This document shows, in pieces, positions 27,107-37,900 of a stretch of DNA of 64,000 nt. A program made the position numbers and the translations under genes. Each line of letters begins with the position of its first letter. Position 1 is the stretch's first letter. The stretch covers positions 34,491 through 98,490 of the forward strand of contig JAHHHS010000018.1 in the NCBI GenBank assembly GCA_019359215.1, in the 5' to 3' direction. The DNA is from Nostoc indistinguendum CM1-VF10 (GTDB taxonomy: Bacteria > Cyanobacteriota > Cyanobacteriia > Cyanobacteriales > Nostocaceae). The notes under the pieces were generated by a model that saw only the letters and a list, made by a program, of their open reading frames with translations, ran no database searches and had not been told where the DNA came from.

Positions 27107-27635
27107 ACCTGAGAAAGATAGTCTGGATTAAATTAAGCTAATCAGCAAACAAGATTGCGTATGTAGTAGGAGTAAGTAATCAGGAAGTTTCTGTATTGTG
27201 ACCAGAGTGAGAGCATCTCCTAGCTCGTGACTACCTTCGTTGAAAAGAGCGTTAGTTAAGTATATATATAGGTGCATTTCTTTTTACAGCGACACCCTCA
27301 TTCAAAATTTCAGCCTGCCTTTGCGGGCTTTGTTTATATATAGGACTTACGCAGTACTCTCTGAAACTCTTATTTCTCCGTGTCCTCTGCGGTAGTCTGC
27401 GGCAAGCCGCTTCTCTACGAGACGCTCCGTGAATGCATTTACGATTTTCCCTTAACTGTGCGTAAGTCCTGATATAGCCGTAAACTTCTAGCTAAGACAA
27501 AGGGCAAAATCCCCTTGTTAGGAGGGAAATCCACACTGCCTTTTTACCAACTGTAGCTTTCACTGATTTGTTAGACTGAACACACCAGGATTTATCAGTC
27601 AAATCTCTGAATTACGCCAGCAGACGAGGCTACCC
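27107..27635. other. Intergenic region with a MITE
   Basis: 529 bases between the sugar cluster and tldD. It holds CAGCCTGCCTTTGCGGGCTT-type hairpin sequence near 27312-27331 and a small inverted-repeat element at 27342-27470. No gene is supported. Confidence 0.6.
27342..27470. mobile_element. 129-bp MITE with AGGACTTACGCA ends
   Basis: Perfect 12-bp inverted ends AGGACTTACGCA (27342-27353) and TGCGTAAGTCCT (27459-27470). The interior includes GTACTCTCTGAAACTCTTAT and the dispersed palindrome CTTCTCTACGAGACGCT. A degraded relative lies at about 31383-31427. These ends are familiar from insertion sequences and MITEs of Nostoc-type cyanobacteria. Confidence 0.8.
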
Positions 27636-29108
27636 ATGCTTACAAGTACGCTACTTCTCTCGAATCAACTTCCCACCCTCCAATATTCCTCCACACCAGA
27701 GCGTTTCGATGAAACCTGGGAAGCCCCCCTGGCTACCCTCCTGGGACTAGGACGCGCCGCTGGCGCTGACTTCATCGAATTATTTTTAGAACGTCGCAAC
27801 TATATTAGTTCTCTTGCAGAAGACGACTCTATCACTAGTATTTCACCCAGTTTGTCTACAGGCGCGGGAGTCAGAGTATTTCGCGGCAAAGCCGATTGCT
27901 ACGTCAGCACCAATGACCTTTCTTTTTCTGGTTTGAAAGCAGCTTTAGAAAAAGGTCTTTCTATCCTAGGACTGCAACTACCCACCCCTAAAGCTTTCAT
28001 CCCAGAAATCAACCTAGAATTATTGAGAGATTACGCTACTAAGAGAGGCAAAGATGCCTGGCTACCAGTATGTAGCTCCATCCGAGAAATGGGAGAAGTC
28101 CTTCTTGATGGTACTGCCCACCTGAAGCAAAAAGCTAGCCACATCCAATCGCGCCGTGCTAGCTATTTCCGAGATTGGCAAGAAGTTTTAATCGCCGCCA
28201 GTGATGGTACTTTTGCTCGTGACATTCGCCTCACCCAGTCAGTAGGATTTAACCTCCTGTGTGCTGATGGTGCTAATCGTGCTTCTATCGGTGAACGCGC
28301 GGGAAATACTAGCGATGCCAACTTCTTGAGAACTTGGGATTCTCAACAAGCCGCCGAAAAAATAGCAGAATCTGCTGGCAAAATGCTCTACGCAGATTAC
28401 GTAGAATCGGGTACTTACCCGATTATTATGGCTAATCACTTTGGCGGAGTAATTTTCCACGAAGCTTGCGGACACCTGCTAGAAACTACTCAAATTGAAC
28501 GCAATACCACTCCCTTTGCTGACAAAAAAGGCGAAAAGATTGCCCACGAAAGTCTGACAGCCTGGGATGAAGGTCGGTCTGACAATGCCTTCGGGACAAT
28601 TGACATGGATGACGAAGGTATGCCTGCTCAAAGAACCCTATTAATTGAAAAAGGCGTTCTCAAAAACTTCTTAGCAGATAGAACAGGTTCTGCACGCACT
28701 GGACATCCCAGAACTGGAAGTGGACGCCGCCAAAATTATACCTTTGCTGCTGCAAGCCGGATGCGTAATACTTATATTGATTCCGGCGAATATAGCAATG
28801 AAGATTTATTTGCCTCTGTTGATAAAGGTATTTACTGTAAAAAGATGGGTGGTGGTAGCGTCGGTGCTACAGGTCAATTTAACTTTGGTGTCGATGAAGC
28901 TTATTTGATTGAAAATGGCAAAATCACCAAGCCGTTAAAGGGAGCAATTCTTATTGGTGAAGCTAAGGAAATTATGAACAAAATTTCTATGTGTTCCCAA
29001 GATTTGGAAATTGCACCAGGTTTTTGTGGCTCTGTAAGTGGCAGTATTTACACCACAGTAGGACAACCCCACATCAAGGTTGATTCTATTACCGTCGGTG
29101 GACGATAA
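27636..29108 (+). CDS. tldD: TldD-family metalloprotease subunit
   Basis: 490 residues. The zinc motif HEACGH lies at residues 275-280, with GVIF before it as in TldD, and a further ligand is expected in the C-terminal [16 protein letters not shown] region. TldD with TldE forms a cytoplasmic heterodimeric peptidase that trims unfolded peptides (microcin B17 maturation and CcdA turnover in Escherichia coli). The partner gene follows 231 bases downstream on the same strand. Start ATG at 27636. Confidence 0.95.
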   Translation: MLTSTLLLSNQLPTLQYSSTPERFDETWEAPLATLLGLGRAAGADFIELFLERRNYISSLAEDDSITSISPSLSTGAGVRVFRGKADCYVSTNDLSFSGLKAALEKGLSILGLQLPTPKAFIPEINLELLRDYATKRGKDAWLPVCSSIREMGEVLLDGTAHLKQKASHIQSRRASYFRDWQEVLIAASDGTFARDIRLTQSVGFNLLCADGANRASIGERAGNTSDANFLRTWDSQQAAEKIAESAGKMLYADYVESGTYPIIMANHFGGVIFHEACGHLLETTQIERNTTPFADKKGEKIAHESLTAWDEGRSDNAFGTIDMDDEGMPAQRTLLIEKGVLKNFLADRTGSARTGHPRTGSGRRQNYTFAAASRMRNTYIDSGEYSNEDLFASVDKGIYCKKMGGGSVGATGQFNFGVDEAYLIENGKITKPLKGAILIGEAKEIMNKISMCSQDLEIAPGFCGSVSGSIYTTVGQPHIKVDSITVGGR

Positions 29109-29163
29109 GAATTTTAGAATTTGGATTTTGGATTTTGGATTGCAATATTCAAAATCCAAAATG
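29109..29163. repeat. Short tandem heptanucleotide repeats (TTGGATT)
   Basis: Three copies of TTTGGAT/TTGGATT in a row, followed by the inverted form CAAAATCCAAAAT. Similar CAAATCTC/CAAATCCC repeats continue to about 29220. Typical STRR sequence between the two tld genes. Confidence 0.75.
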
Positions 29164-29339
29164 CTCAAACTCCCTAATTTTTGTGTGAGTTAAATCTCAA
29201 ATCTCAAATCCCAAATTGTTGAACTGTTACCTCAGTCATAACTCTACGAGATAAATACAAGCCGTAACATCCAAAATCTAATATTCAAAGTAGAATCGCT
29301 TCCAATCAAAAATCTACAATCCAACATCCAAAATCGACT

Positions 29340-30680
29340 ATGCCAAATATCAATGAAATTGCAAATTCTGCCAAGGACAATGCTGATAAGCTTGGCATTA
29401 AGAAATTCGACATTTATGGCTCAACAGTAGATGATACTAGCGTGCAAGTAGACCAAGGTGAGCCAAAACAAGTCAAAGCCTCAAATCGCTCTGGTGTTAC
29501 TGTTCGTGTCTGGAATGAAGATAATACAATGGGTGTCACCAGCACCACAGATGTAGACCCTAAAGGACTGGAATTAGCTTTGAAAACTGCCTACGAAGCC
29601 AGTTTTTTTGGTGTTAAGGAAAATGTTCCTGATTTTAGTCCAGAAGCTACTGTTCCTATTGCAAACAAACCTCAAGATAAGACACCACAAGCACCTGTTG
29701 CTGAACTCATAGAAAGATTGTTGGTAGCTGAAAAAGAATTACTGGCAGCTCATCCAGCCATTAAAGGTGTGCCTTATAATGGGTTATCGCAAAGAGATAT
29801 TGACAGGTTTTATCTTAATAGTGACGGTGCAGTGAGAACTGAATCTCACTCCTTAGCATCTGTTTATCTTTATAGCAAAACAGAGGAAGAAGGAAAAAAA
29901 CCTCGCAGTGCAGGCGCTTTTAGAATTAACCAAAGTTTAGACAATCTAGACATTAACGGTTGCATCAAAGAAACCGCAGATAAAACTATCAGTCACCTGA
30001 ACTATGAAAAAATCAAAACTGGTAAATATCGGGTTGTTTTCTCACCGGAAGCTTTCTTAAGTCTGTTGGGTGGTTTTTCTAACTTGTTCAACGCTCAAAG
30101 TATTTTGGACAACCAAAGCTTATCTACTGCCGATGATTTAGGTAAGCAAATTGCTTCTCCTCTGCTTTCAGTTTTTGATGATGCACTTCACCCAGCTAAC
30201 ATTGGTGCAGAAAGTTTTGATGGTGAAGGAACTCCTACTCGTAAAATCTCACTGATTGAAAATGGTGTTTTAAAAAGCTTTCTCCACAGTGCAGGCACTG
30301 CCAAAAGGTTCAATACTCAGCCAACAGGTAATGCCAGTATTGGTGCAAAAGTTAGCGTTAGCCCCAATTTTTATCACGTTTTTACAACAGCATCTCCTGA
30401 AGAAGAGTTAAGCTTAGAAACTGCTGAAAATGTGATTTTTATTGATGATTTACAAGCTCTCCATGCTGGAGTTAAATCCTTGCAAGGTTCCTTTTCTTTG
30501 CCGTTTGATGGTTGGCTAGTTAACAAGGGTGTCAGGACGAGTATTGAGTCAGCAACTGTTGCTGGCGATTTCTTGGAACTCTTAAAGTCAATTATTTATG
30601 TAGAGAAAGAAACTGAGTTAACGCCAGGGGGAGTTTGCCCGAAAATCTGGGTTAATGAACTGTCAATTACTGGTGAGTAA
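29340..30680 (+). CDS. pmbA: TldE/PmbA-family metalloprotease-related subunit
   Basis: 446 residues. The fold matches TldD but the HExxxH motif is absent, as is normal for TldE/PmbA, the non-catalytic partner. KYRVVFSPEAFLSLLGGF and the C-terminal SIESATVAGDFLELLKSI and PGGVCPKIWVNELSITG are typical. It should pair with the TldD encoded just upstream. Confidence 0.94.
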   Translation: MPNINEIANSAKDNADKLGIKKFDIYGSTVDDTSVQVDQGEPKQVKASNRSGVTVRVWNEDNTMGVTSTTDVDPKGLELALKTAYEASFFGVKENVPDFSPEATVPIANKPQDKTPQAPVAELIERLLVAEKELLAAHPAIKGVPYNGLSQRDIDRFYLNSDGAVRTESHSLASVYLYSKTEEEGKKPRSAGAFRINQSLDNLDINGCIKETADKTISHLNYEKIKTGKYRVVFSPEAFLSLLGGFSNLFNAQSILDNQSLSTADDLGKQIASPLLSVFDDALHPANIGAESFDGEGTPTRKISLIENGVLKSFLHSAGTAKRFNTQPTGNASIGAKVSVSPNFYHVFTTASPEEELSLETAENVIFIDDLQALHAGVKSLQGSFSLPFDGWLVNKGVRTSIESATVAGDFLELLKSIIYVEKETELTPGGVCPKIWVNELSITGE

Positions 30681-30750
30681 AAGTTAAAAAGTAGAGAGTT
30701 AGGAGTTAAATTAAACTCTTAACTCATTACTTTTGCATAATGAGTGATCA

Positions 30751-31191
30751 TTAATATTCACCACCTACGCTAATGTCAGTATTAAAGACATCAGCACCAG
30801 TTAAATCAATATTAGCCAAAACTGCGCCATTTACGTCAGTATTATATAAATGAGCATTACTCAAATCAACATTAGTGAGATTAGCATTATTTAGGCTAGT
30901 ACCACTGACAAAAGCATCTGTAAGATTAGCAGACTTCAAATTGGCACCAGTTAAATCAGCACCTTCTAAGTTAGCATTTTCAAGGTTAGCTCCTTTTAAG
31001 TTGGCATTTCTCAGGTCAGCACCTATTAGATGAGCGCCTTTCAGGTTTGCTCCTGCTAAATTACATCCGAAACATTCTCTAGTTTCCAGCAAGCGCCGGA
31101 CAGAGGCGGAGTTTTCTGCTTTGACGGAAAGGGGAGCAGCTAAAGATAGCGTGTTGAGTAAGGCTGCTGCCGTCAAAAAAATTGCTTTCAT
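30751..31191 (-). CDS. Exported pentapeptide-repeat protein
   Basis: 146 residues from the ATG at 31191, chosen because GGAGGT stands six bases upstream. A signal peptide (KAIFLTAAALLNTLSLAAPLSVKAE) is followed by a CFGCNL motif and about 17 tandem A(D/N)LXX pentapeptides (residues about 47-140), which fold as a right-handed beta-helix. It should be exported to the periplasm or thylakoid lumen, where several cyanobacterial relatives occur. The two cysteines (ECFGC) just before the helix are a recurring feature of this group. No specific partner is known. Confidence 0.92.
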   Translation of the reverse strand: MKAIFLTAAALLNTLSLAAPLSVKAENSASVRRLLETRECFGCNLAGANLKGAHLIGADLRNANLKGANLENANLEGADLTGANLKSANLTDAFVSGTSLNNANLTNVDLSNAHLYNTDVNGAVLANIDLTGADVFNTDISVGGEY

Positions 31192-31726
31192 ATTTACCTC
31201 CGACACTTCTAAAAGTCATTAAAATTTTGACTTCTACGTTCCTAGTGTCCCAAAATTTTAGAATACTGCCCTCATGCGATCGGAGGAATATATAATATCT
31301 ATGAGAGTAGGTATTCTTCCGTAAGGTAGTCCGATGGGACTAATATTAAAAGGTTGTTAGCAATAAGTCCGCAGACTATTGCGAAGGAATAAGAGTTTCA
31401 GAGAGTTTTTGCATAAGTGCTATCTGACACCACCAAACTGCTGTTATAGAATAGACAGAATGTGGAAGTACGAAATTTGCCTACACGATTATCGAGTGAA
31501 AATGTATTGCCAAGATTTAGCTTGAGCCTATCTTGTTATATAATGTCTGCTTGATTAGTTATTAAACCCGAAGAACCCCACCCCGCCAAAGCTACGCTGT
31601 CTCCACTCTTCGCAAGCGACGAGGGGATTAAGGGGGGCAGTGCGGTCTTCTCCCCAAGTGGAGCATCCTGCGTGTGGGATGCAATGACTGTGGGAATCGT
31701 AACTAATTCTGCGGACATGATATTTA
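31192..31726. other. Intergenic region with repeat remnants
   Basis: 535 bases. It contains a fragment related to the 27342-27470 MITE at about 31383-31427 (GAATAAGAGTTTCAGAGAGT), the inverted 25-mer at 31559-31583, and GCGGTCTTCTCCC words shared with the repeats around ndhS. No gene is supported; a minus-strand frame at 31536-31718 runs through repeat sequence. Confidence 0.6.
31559..31583 (-). repeat. Dispersed 25-bp repeat, copy 2 (inverted)
   Basis: Exact reverse complement of 18807-18831; contains TTAAACCCGAAGAACCCCAC. Confidence 0.85.
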
Positions 31727-32740
31727 TTAAGTTTTGCCGCTACCTAACAAATACAGCAGTGCCATGCGAACGGCGACACCGCTAGTAACTTGCGATTGAA
31801 TCAGACTAAATTCTGGGTCATCCATCAATTCAGAACTAATTTCAACACCACGATTGACTGGACCTGGATGCAAAACTTTGACGTTAGGTTTACAAAGTTG
31901 CAACTTTGTGCGTGTAATGCCGAATAGCTGATGATATTCTCGCAAACTTGGCAGCAAATGAGCTGTCATGCGTTCCTTTTGCAGGCGCAAAGTCATGACA
32001 AAATCGGCATTTTGTAAAGCTGGTTCTAGCTGCCAATGTAAAAAAAGTTGGGGAGTGGGGGAATAATTCCTAACTCCTAACTCTTCAGAGATATACTCGG
32101 CAAATAATTTGGGTAAGAGAGTGGGTGGGGCTGCCAGATGCACTTCGGCACCACTGGCAATTAAACTCCAAATATTCGATCGCGCCACGCGAGAATGAAG
32201 AATATCGCCAACAATGGCAATTTTTTTACCCTTTAAAAGTTCCAGCCGGGGACTAGCTGGGTCAATTAGAGTACAAAGGGTAAATAAATCTAGCAGTCCT
32301 TGGGACGGATGCTCATGTTGACCATCACCAGCATTGAGGACACTAACTCCTACACCGAGACGATCCATTTCAGCCGCGATCGCATTTGGTACTCCTGCTT
32401 CTCGATGGCGGACTACCATAATATCAGTTCCCATTGCCAAATAGGTCTTCGCCGTGTCGAGAATTGTCTCTCCCTTAGTCATAGAGGAAGTGGCTGCGGC
32501 GAAGTTCAGCGTATCTGCACTTAAGCGTTTCGCTGCGAGTTCAAAACTACTGCGAGTCCGGGTAGAAGATTCAAAAAATAAATTCGCCACTACCTGTCCC
32601 TGCAAGGTTGGCACTTTCTTTGTCCGCCGCGATAGCACCTCTTGAAAACTAGCGGCAGTTTGCAAAACTGTATCGTATTCAGTGGTAGTAAAGTCAGCCA
32701 GGGAAAGAATGTGATGACGATTCCAGGTATTAGTAGGCAT
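31727..32740 (-). CDS. pyrB: Aspartate carbamoyltransferase catalytic subunit
   Basis: 337 residues. Joins carbamoyl phosphate and aspartate in the second step of pyrimidine synthesis. The carbamoyl phosphate loop is [19 protein letters not shown], and [13 protein letters not shown] and [11 protein letters not shown] are the other active-site motifs. Start set at the ATG at 32740: the open frame continues for 45 codons upstream, but there it reads through a dispersed intergenic repeat, and the aligned family begins near [17 protein letters not shown]. mgtE lies upstream in the same direction. Confidence 0.96.
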   Translation of the reverse strand: MPTNTWNRHHILSLADFTTTEYDTVLQTAASFQEVLSRRTKKVPTLQGQVVANLFFESSTRTRSSFELAAKRLSADTLNFAAATSSMTKGETILDTAKTYLAMGTDIMVVRHREAGVPNAIAAEMDRLGVGVSVLNAGDGQHEHPSQGLLDLFTLCTLIDPASPRLELLKGKKIAIVGDILHSRVARSNIWSLIASGAEVHLAAPPTLLPKLFAEYISEELGVRNYSPTPQLFLHWQLEPALQNADFVMTLRLQKERMTAHLLPSLREYHQLFGITRTKLQLCKPNVKVLHPGPVNRGVEISSELMDDPEFSLIQSQVTSGVAVRMALLYLLGSGKT

Positions 32741-32747
32741 AGATTTT

Positions 32748-32894
32748 GGGGAGTGGGGAGCAGAGGGAGCAGGGGAGACAAGGGGACAAGGGGACAAGGG
32801 GACAAGAGGTGAGAACTTGAAACAAGTCTTTCCCCTTGCCCCCAATTCTCCTTGTCCCCAAATCCTCTTGCCCAATGCCCCATTCCCAATCCTT
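32748..32894. repeat. Long dispersed palindromic repeat, copy a
   Basis: G-rich left arm (GGGGACAAGGGG), centre GAGGTGAGAACTTGAAACAA, C-rich right arm (CCCCAATTCTCCTTGTCCCC). It closely matches 43706-43842 and 47166-47336. It lies between mgtE and pyrB. Confidence 0.85.
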
Positions 32895-34247
32895 TCAAGT
32901 TGGTAAATGGAAAATGTTTAAAGCTAGAGAAATTAGGCTGAGGAATGTTAAAAACCCAATTGTATCTAGCATTGTAGTCACTAATGGGCCGCTAACCAAA
33001 GCAGGGTCAAGTTTCAAACGTTTCAAACCCATTGGCAGTAAAGTGCCAAGTGTAACAGCCACTATTGTATTAGTTGCCATTACCATTCCGGCAATTAAAG
33101 CCACCCATCGCTCTTGGGGCCGCGCCCAAATTAAGGAAAGTAGGATCATCGTTGCAGCTAAAACTACGGCTGTGCCTAAACCTGCTAGAAGTTCTTTGCG
33201 AAGAATTTTCATTGTATCTTTGGGTGTTACCTCGCCCACTCCCAAGCCGCGGATTGTTACCGTTAATGATTGAATACCAACAGTACCACCAGTGTTAGAA
33301 AAAATCGGCATGATCACTGCTAAAACTGGCACTGCGGCAATTACAGATTGAAAAGGCGCGATCGCACTGGCTGCACCAATATATAGTGCCATAATGCCCA
33401 ACAGCCACGGCAAGCGGTTGCGGATGGTAAGCAGGGGAGAGGATAAAGCTGCTTCATCACCACTCACACCCGCCAGTTTTTGAATATCTTCTGTGGCTTC
33501 CTCTTCCAAAATATCCATGACATCATCAATGGTGACAATGCCTACCAATCGGTCTTCTCGGTCAACTACGGGGATAGCGATTAAGTCGTAGCGCTGCATG
33601 ATTCGCGCCACTTCTTCTTGAGGGGTTTCAGTTGTTACCTTAATGACGCGATCGCTAGCAATATCCTTGATGAAAACATCGGGAAAGGTAAACAACAACT
33701 GGCGCAGTGAAACTACTCTTACCAATGTCCGGTTGTCGTCTGTGACGTAGGCGTAGTAAATCGACTCTTTGTCTTCGTCCTGACGACGGATTTTACTTAA
33801 GGCTTCACCTACAGTCAATCCTTGCCGCAACCGGACATATTCGGTTGTCATCACTCGCCCAGCAGTACCTTCTGGATAGCCGAGAATCGTTGCTGTTGCT
33901 TGCCTTTGTTCTGGACTCAGTTCTTGCAGTAGCCGTTTGATTACCCCAGCAGGTAGTTCATCAAATAATTCTGCCCGTTCGTCGGGACTCATTGCTTCTA
34001 CAAGTTGCACTACCTGGACATCATGCAGAGAATTAATTAATTCTTCCTGCACCTCTGTTGGCAGATATTCAAATACATCAATTGCCTGAGCTTTGTTGAG
34101 TAAACGGAATGCGATCGCGCGTTCTTTCTCAGGCAGTTGTGTAATGTAATCTCCCACATCCACAGGTTGCAAGCGATTTAAATCCCATTTCAACTGGTTT
34201 AAATCGGTAGTTTCTGTCAGCAAATCACGAATATCTTCTGTGAGCAT
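32895..34247 (-). CDS. mgtE: MgtE-family magnesium transporter
   Basis: 450 residues: an N-terminal MgtE superhelical domain (about 1-125), two CBS domains (about 130-250, with [20 protein letters not shown]) and a five-helix membrane domain (about 275-450, with [20 protein letters not shown]). The CBS and N domains sense cytoplasmic Mg2+ and gate the channel. ATG at 34247 with GGAG upstream. The leader of about 240 bases contains potential stems; a Mg2+-responsive leader was considered but not supported. Confidence 0.95.
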   Translation of the reverse strand: MLTEDIRDLLTETTDLNQLKWDLNRLQPVDVGDYITQLPEKERAIAFRLLNKAQAIDVFEYLPTEVQEELINSLHDVQVVQLVEAMSPDERAELFDELPAGVIKRLLQELSPEQRQATATILGYPEGTAGRVMTTEYVRLRQGLTVGEALSKIRRQDEDKESIYYAYVTDDNRTLVRVVSLRQLLFTFPDVFIKDIASDRVIKVTTETPQEEVARIMQRYDLIAIPVVDREDRLVGIVTIDDVMDILEEEATEDIQKLAGVSGDEAALSSPLLTIRNRLPWLLGIMALYIGAASAIAPFQSVIAAVPVLAVIMPIFSNTGGTVGIQSLTVTIRGLGVGEVTPKDTMKILRKELLAGLGTAVVLAATMILLSLIWARPQERWVALIAGMVMATNTIVAVTLGTLLPMGLKRLKLDPALVSGPLVTTMLDTIGFLTFLSLISLALNIFHLPT

Positions 34248-34488
34248 GAGATATATCTCCTAAGTCTCCCCCTCGCTGGAAGACTTCCTCGCCAGCTCAG
34301 AGGAGGTTGATACTGCCATCTGGTGGACTATTGCCCATAAAATTTCAACAACTCAATATCGATATCTAAGTTAAGGCATCGCTAGTCATCATCCTAACCC
34401 GGAATAGCACTCTCCGATAGATACTGAATCTTAGCATTCACTATTTATAATATTTACCAAACAGTTCCTAACGCTTAATTCCTAACTT
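34248..34488. other. mgtE leader region
   Basis: 241 bases upstream of mgtE, with a possible hairpin near 34273-34305 on the minus strand (GCTGG...CCAGC). No riboswitch class could be recognised by eye. Confidence 0.4.
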
Positions 34489-34623
34489 TCACCCAATACA
34501 CCGCTTAAGCGAACCATCAGCGTATAGTTCCAATGGTACTAGTTCAATTTTGCCGTTAATTTTAATTTGGGAATAAACTACTTTTACCAAGAGAGCATGA
34601 TTTTCGTTGTAACGCAGAGACAT
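34489..34623 (-). CDS. Short hypothetical protein (44 residues)
   Basis: Frame from ATG at 34623 to TGA at 34489, with GAGGAA about 10 bases before the start. It reads MSLRYNENHALLVKVVYSQI then a soluble strand-rich tail ending LYADGSLKRCIG. Amphipathic strand pattern and good ribosome site suggest it is real. No family recognised. Same strand as mgtE, 241 bases upstream. Confidence 0.55.
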   Translation of the reverse strand: MSLRYNENHALLVKVVYSQIKINGKIELVPLELYADGSLKRCIG

Positions 34624-34990
34624 AATTCATTTCCTCTTCTACAGTCTTTTCTTGTTTAAAAACTTTATATACCTATAATTTAGGCAAATTTTCTTTGGCT
34701 AATGTTGCCTCTTTTGAAAGATTTTTGAGCCTTCTTTAAATTTATCAAAAATAATGTAAATTTAAGTATAAACTATTACGAGTAGTGATAAAGATTTGAA
34801 CAAATATCATATTTTCGTTTGCGATCGCTAAAATTCAGTACTCAGAAGGGTATTAACAGGAGATAATAATAAACTCACACTACCCTCAGCTGTTGTCCCA
34901 TCAACCATTACAGAACTTGTTCTGGCTTGGTTTAGGTAATTCACTTCACAGTTACAGGGTCGAATTTTGCAAGTAGTTCTGAACCAAATC
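34624..34990. other. Intergenic region
   Basis: 367 AT-rich bases between divergent genes, with one HIP1 site near 34820. It must contain the promoter of the long GH15-like gene. Nothing else seen. Confidence 0.5.
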
Positions 34991-37900
34991 ATGAAAACAT
35001 CTACCAATTTGCGAGCTAGTCTGGACTATTACTACCAGCAAATCAAAACGATCATTCTGACTCGGCAGAATCCGATTACTGGTTTGTTACCTGCTAGTAC
35101 AGCGATTACAGCCCACGGCGATTATACCGATGCCTGGGTGCGAGACAACGTTTACAGCATTTTGGCAGTTTGGGGTTTAGGACTTGCATACCGCAAGATT
35201 GACGACGATGAAGGACGCACCTATGAACTAGAACACAGTGTCATCAAACTGATGCGCGGGTTGCTCTTTGCAATGATGCGACAGGCTCATAAAGTAGAGA
35301 CATTTAAACATACTCAGTCGTTACTGGATGGACTGCACGCCAAATACAATACTGCAACTGGTGACATTGTTGTTGGTGATGACGAATGGGGACATTTGCA
35401 ACTTGATGCCACATCTATATTTTTGCTGATGTTGGGGCAAATGACGGCTGCGGGATTGCAAATAATTTATACGATTGATGAAGTGAATTTCGTCCAAAAT
35501 TTGGTTTACTACATTGGACGAGCTTACCGCACACCAGATTACGGCATTTGGGAACGTGGTAATAAAATTAATCGTGGTAATGCTGAGTTAAATGCCAGTT
35601 CCGTAGGTATGGCAAAAGCTGCTTTAGAAGCTATCAATGGACTGGATTTGTTTGGTGTGCATGGTAGTCAAGCATCAGTGATTCATGTGCTACCAGATGA
35701 AATTGCCCGCGCCCGGATTACCCTGGAATCCTTATTACCGAGAGAATCTGGTTCTAAAGAAATTGATGCGGCGCTGTTAAGTATTATTAGTTATCCTGCC
35801 TTTGCAGTGGAAGATTTACAATTACGCGATCGCACCTTAAACGATATTATCAATAAACTCGCAGGAAAATACGGCTGCAAACGCTTTCTACGCGATGGAC
35901 ACCAAACCGTTTTAGAAGATAATCATCGTTTGCACTACGAACCGTGGGAACTCAAGCAATTTGAGCATATTGAATGCGAATGGCCGTTATTTTTTACTTA
36001 TTTAGTTCTCGATGGATTATTTCGCGGCGAGCAAGAACAAGTTAAAAAATACCAAGAGCTTTTAGAATCATTACTCATAGAACAAGGTGGTTTACGTTTA
36101 CTGCCAGAACTTTATTATGTTCCAGCCGAAAACATAGAAGCAGAAAAGTTAGCACCCCAAACGCAACCACGTTTGCCCAATGAAAATGTTCCCTTGGTGT
36201 GGGCGCAAAGTTTATATTTTCTCGGTCAAATGTTGAGTGAAGGGTTACTGGCGGTTGGTGATATTGACCCTTTAGGAAGACATTTATGTGTGGGAAAACA
36301 GCGCGAATCTTTAGTACAAATTGCTTTATTAGCAGAAGATGAAAATTTACAGAAGAAACTAGAAGTTCACGGAATTGAAGCACAAATTCCTACTCAAGTA
36401 GAACCGATTCAGGTGAGAAAAGCTGGAGAATTTTCCGCTATTTATACCCAAATTGGACGTAACGACAAACTTGGTTTAACTGGGCGTCCAGTGCGACGAC
36501 TGCGGAGTTTGACAACATCTAGAATCTTTCGGATTCGCGGTGAAACAATTGTATTTTTGCCTTCATTCTCAGACTCTCAACAGTTTTACTTAACTCTTGA
36601 TTACCATTTTCTGCTAGATCAAATTAGAAGTGAACTAGCTTATATTCAAAAATACTGGAGTGATTTAGGTCGTCCTACCTTGACTTTAATGTTGACGCAC
36701 ACCATGTTAGAAATCGGTTCTGAAGCATTACTAGAACTGATGCAAGAACTGAAAGATGGTATTTGTAACGGTGTGCGGGTGAAATTAGGGCGGCTAAATC
36801 AGCTAATGCTAACAGCCGGAATCCAAAGAATTGATTTTCTCCCAAATGCAGAATTTTCGCGATCGCCAGTGAAAAATGCTAGTCCACGTTGCTATTATTT
36901 GGCTTATCATCCTGAGAAAAATTGGCGCTTAGGACATACCCAAGAGTTTCAGATGGAGTGTGAAACCAACTTCGGATTATTACTTTCTTATCTGCGCTCA
37001 TCAGAAAATATCTACGAGCAAATCGAGTTATTGCAAACTTTAACTCACTTGCAAGGAATGGAATTTGATACAGGGTATGGCGGACCAGGATATCCTGTCA
37101 CCGTAGCCGATTTACTTGATGAAGTTTACACCAAAGCTGGAGATTTAGGTATTTGGGCAGTAGTGCGCCGGGCTGCGGGGTTACGGCAAATGGTTGATAT
37201 TAGCCTATCAGATGCAGTAACGAGTATTTTGGTGCGGGGTAAGCAAATTGCTGTGGGTAAAGCTTACAGTGAAGCGTCCTTGATTAGCGTACCCATGTCT
37301 CACGATGAAATTGCCGATAAAATTAATCATTTTTGTCGTGAAGATATACGCGATCGCGTCCTCACTCAAGAGATTTTAATTTATGTTGGCATCTTAATTC
37401 GCTCAGAACCCGAACTATTTCAGGGACTACTAACGGTGAGAGTCGGCTATCTCATCTTATTGATAACCAGCGAACTAGCGCAGGAATTACACGTCACCCA
37501 AGATGAAGCATACGATTACTTAATGCAACTTTCGCCCTTTGAAGTTAAAGTGCGCTTGCGTCAGGTATTAACTGGATATACTGGCATGAGTAACCTATTA
37601 CGCCAGCAAGAATCGCTGCACGTCAAACAAAAAGAAAGTGATATTGCTTGGGTGGTGTTACCAGGGATAGGAGAAGGGATAGAAGTTCCGCCAGGTGGTT
37701 GGCGACGGTTCCGCCAAGCCGAAGGTGCGACGGGGCGTGTACCAAAAGAATTTTTTAAGCAAGTTTGGCTATTAATGCAACATTGCAAGGGTCTAGTAAT
37801 TGGGGATAAACTAGAGCGCCGCAATCGTTTAGATAGTGAGATAATGTTATCGGAAATGACAGCAGGAGAAAGAAATTTTGCTCTGTTAGTCGAGCATTTG

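Noticed and set aside
31536..31718. 60-residue minus-strand frame upstream of the pyrB stop
   Set aside because: Made of repeat sequence (25-mer and GCGGTCTTCTCCC words), no ribosome site.
32741..32875. N-terminal extension of PyrB by 45 residues
   Set aside because: The extension is translation of the dispersed purine/pyrimidine repeat; the family starts at the ATG at 32740.
34248..34330. Mg2+-sensing riboswitch in the mgtE leader
   Set aside because: A small stem can be drawn, but no conserved M-box or yybP-ykoY core was recognised.
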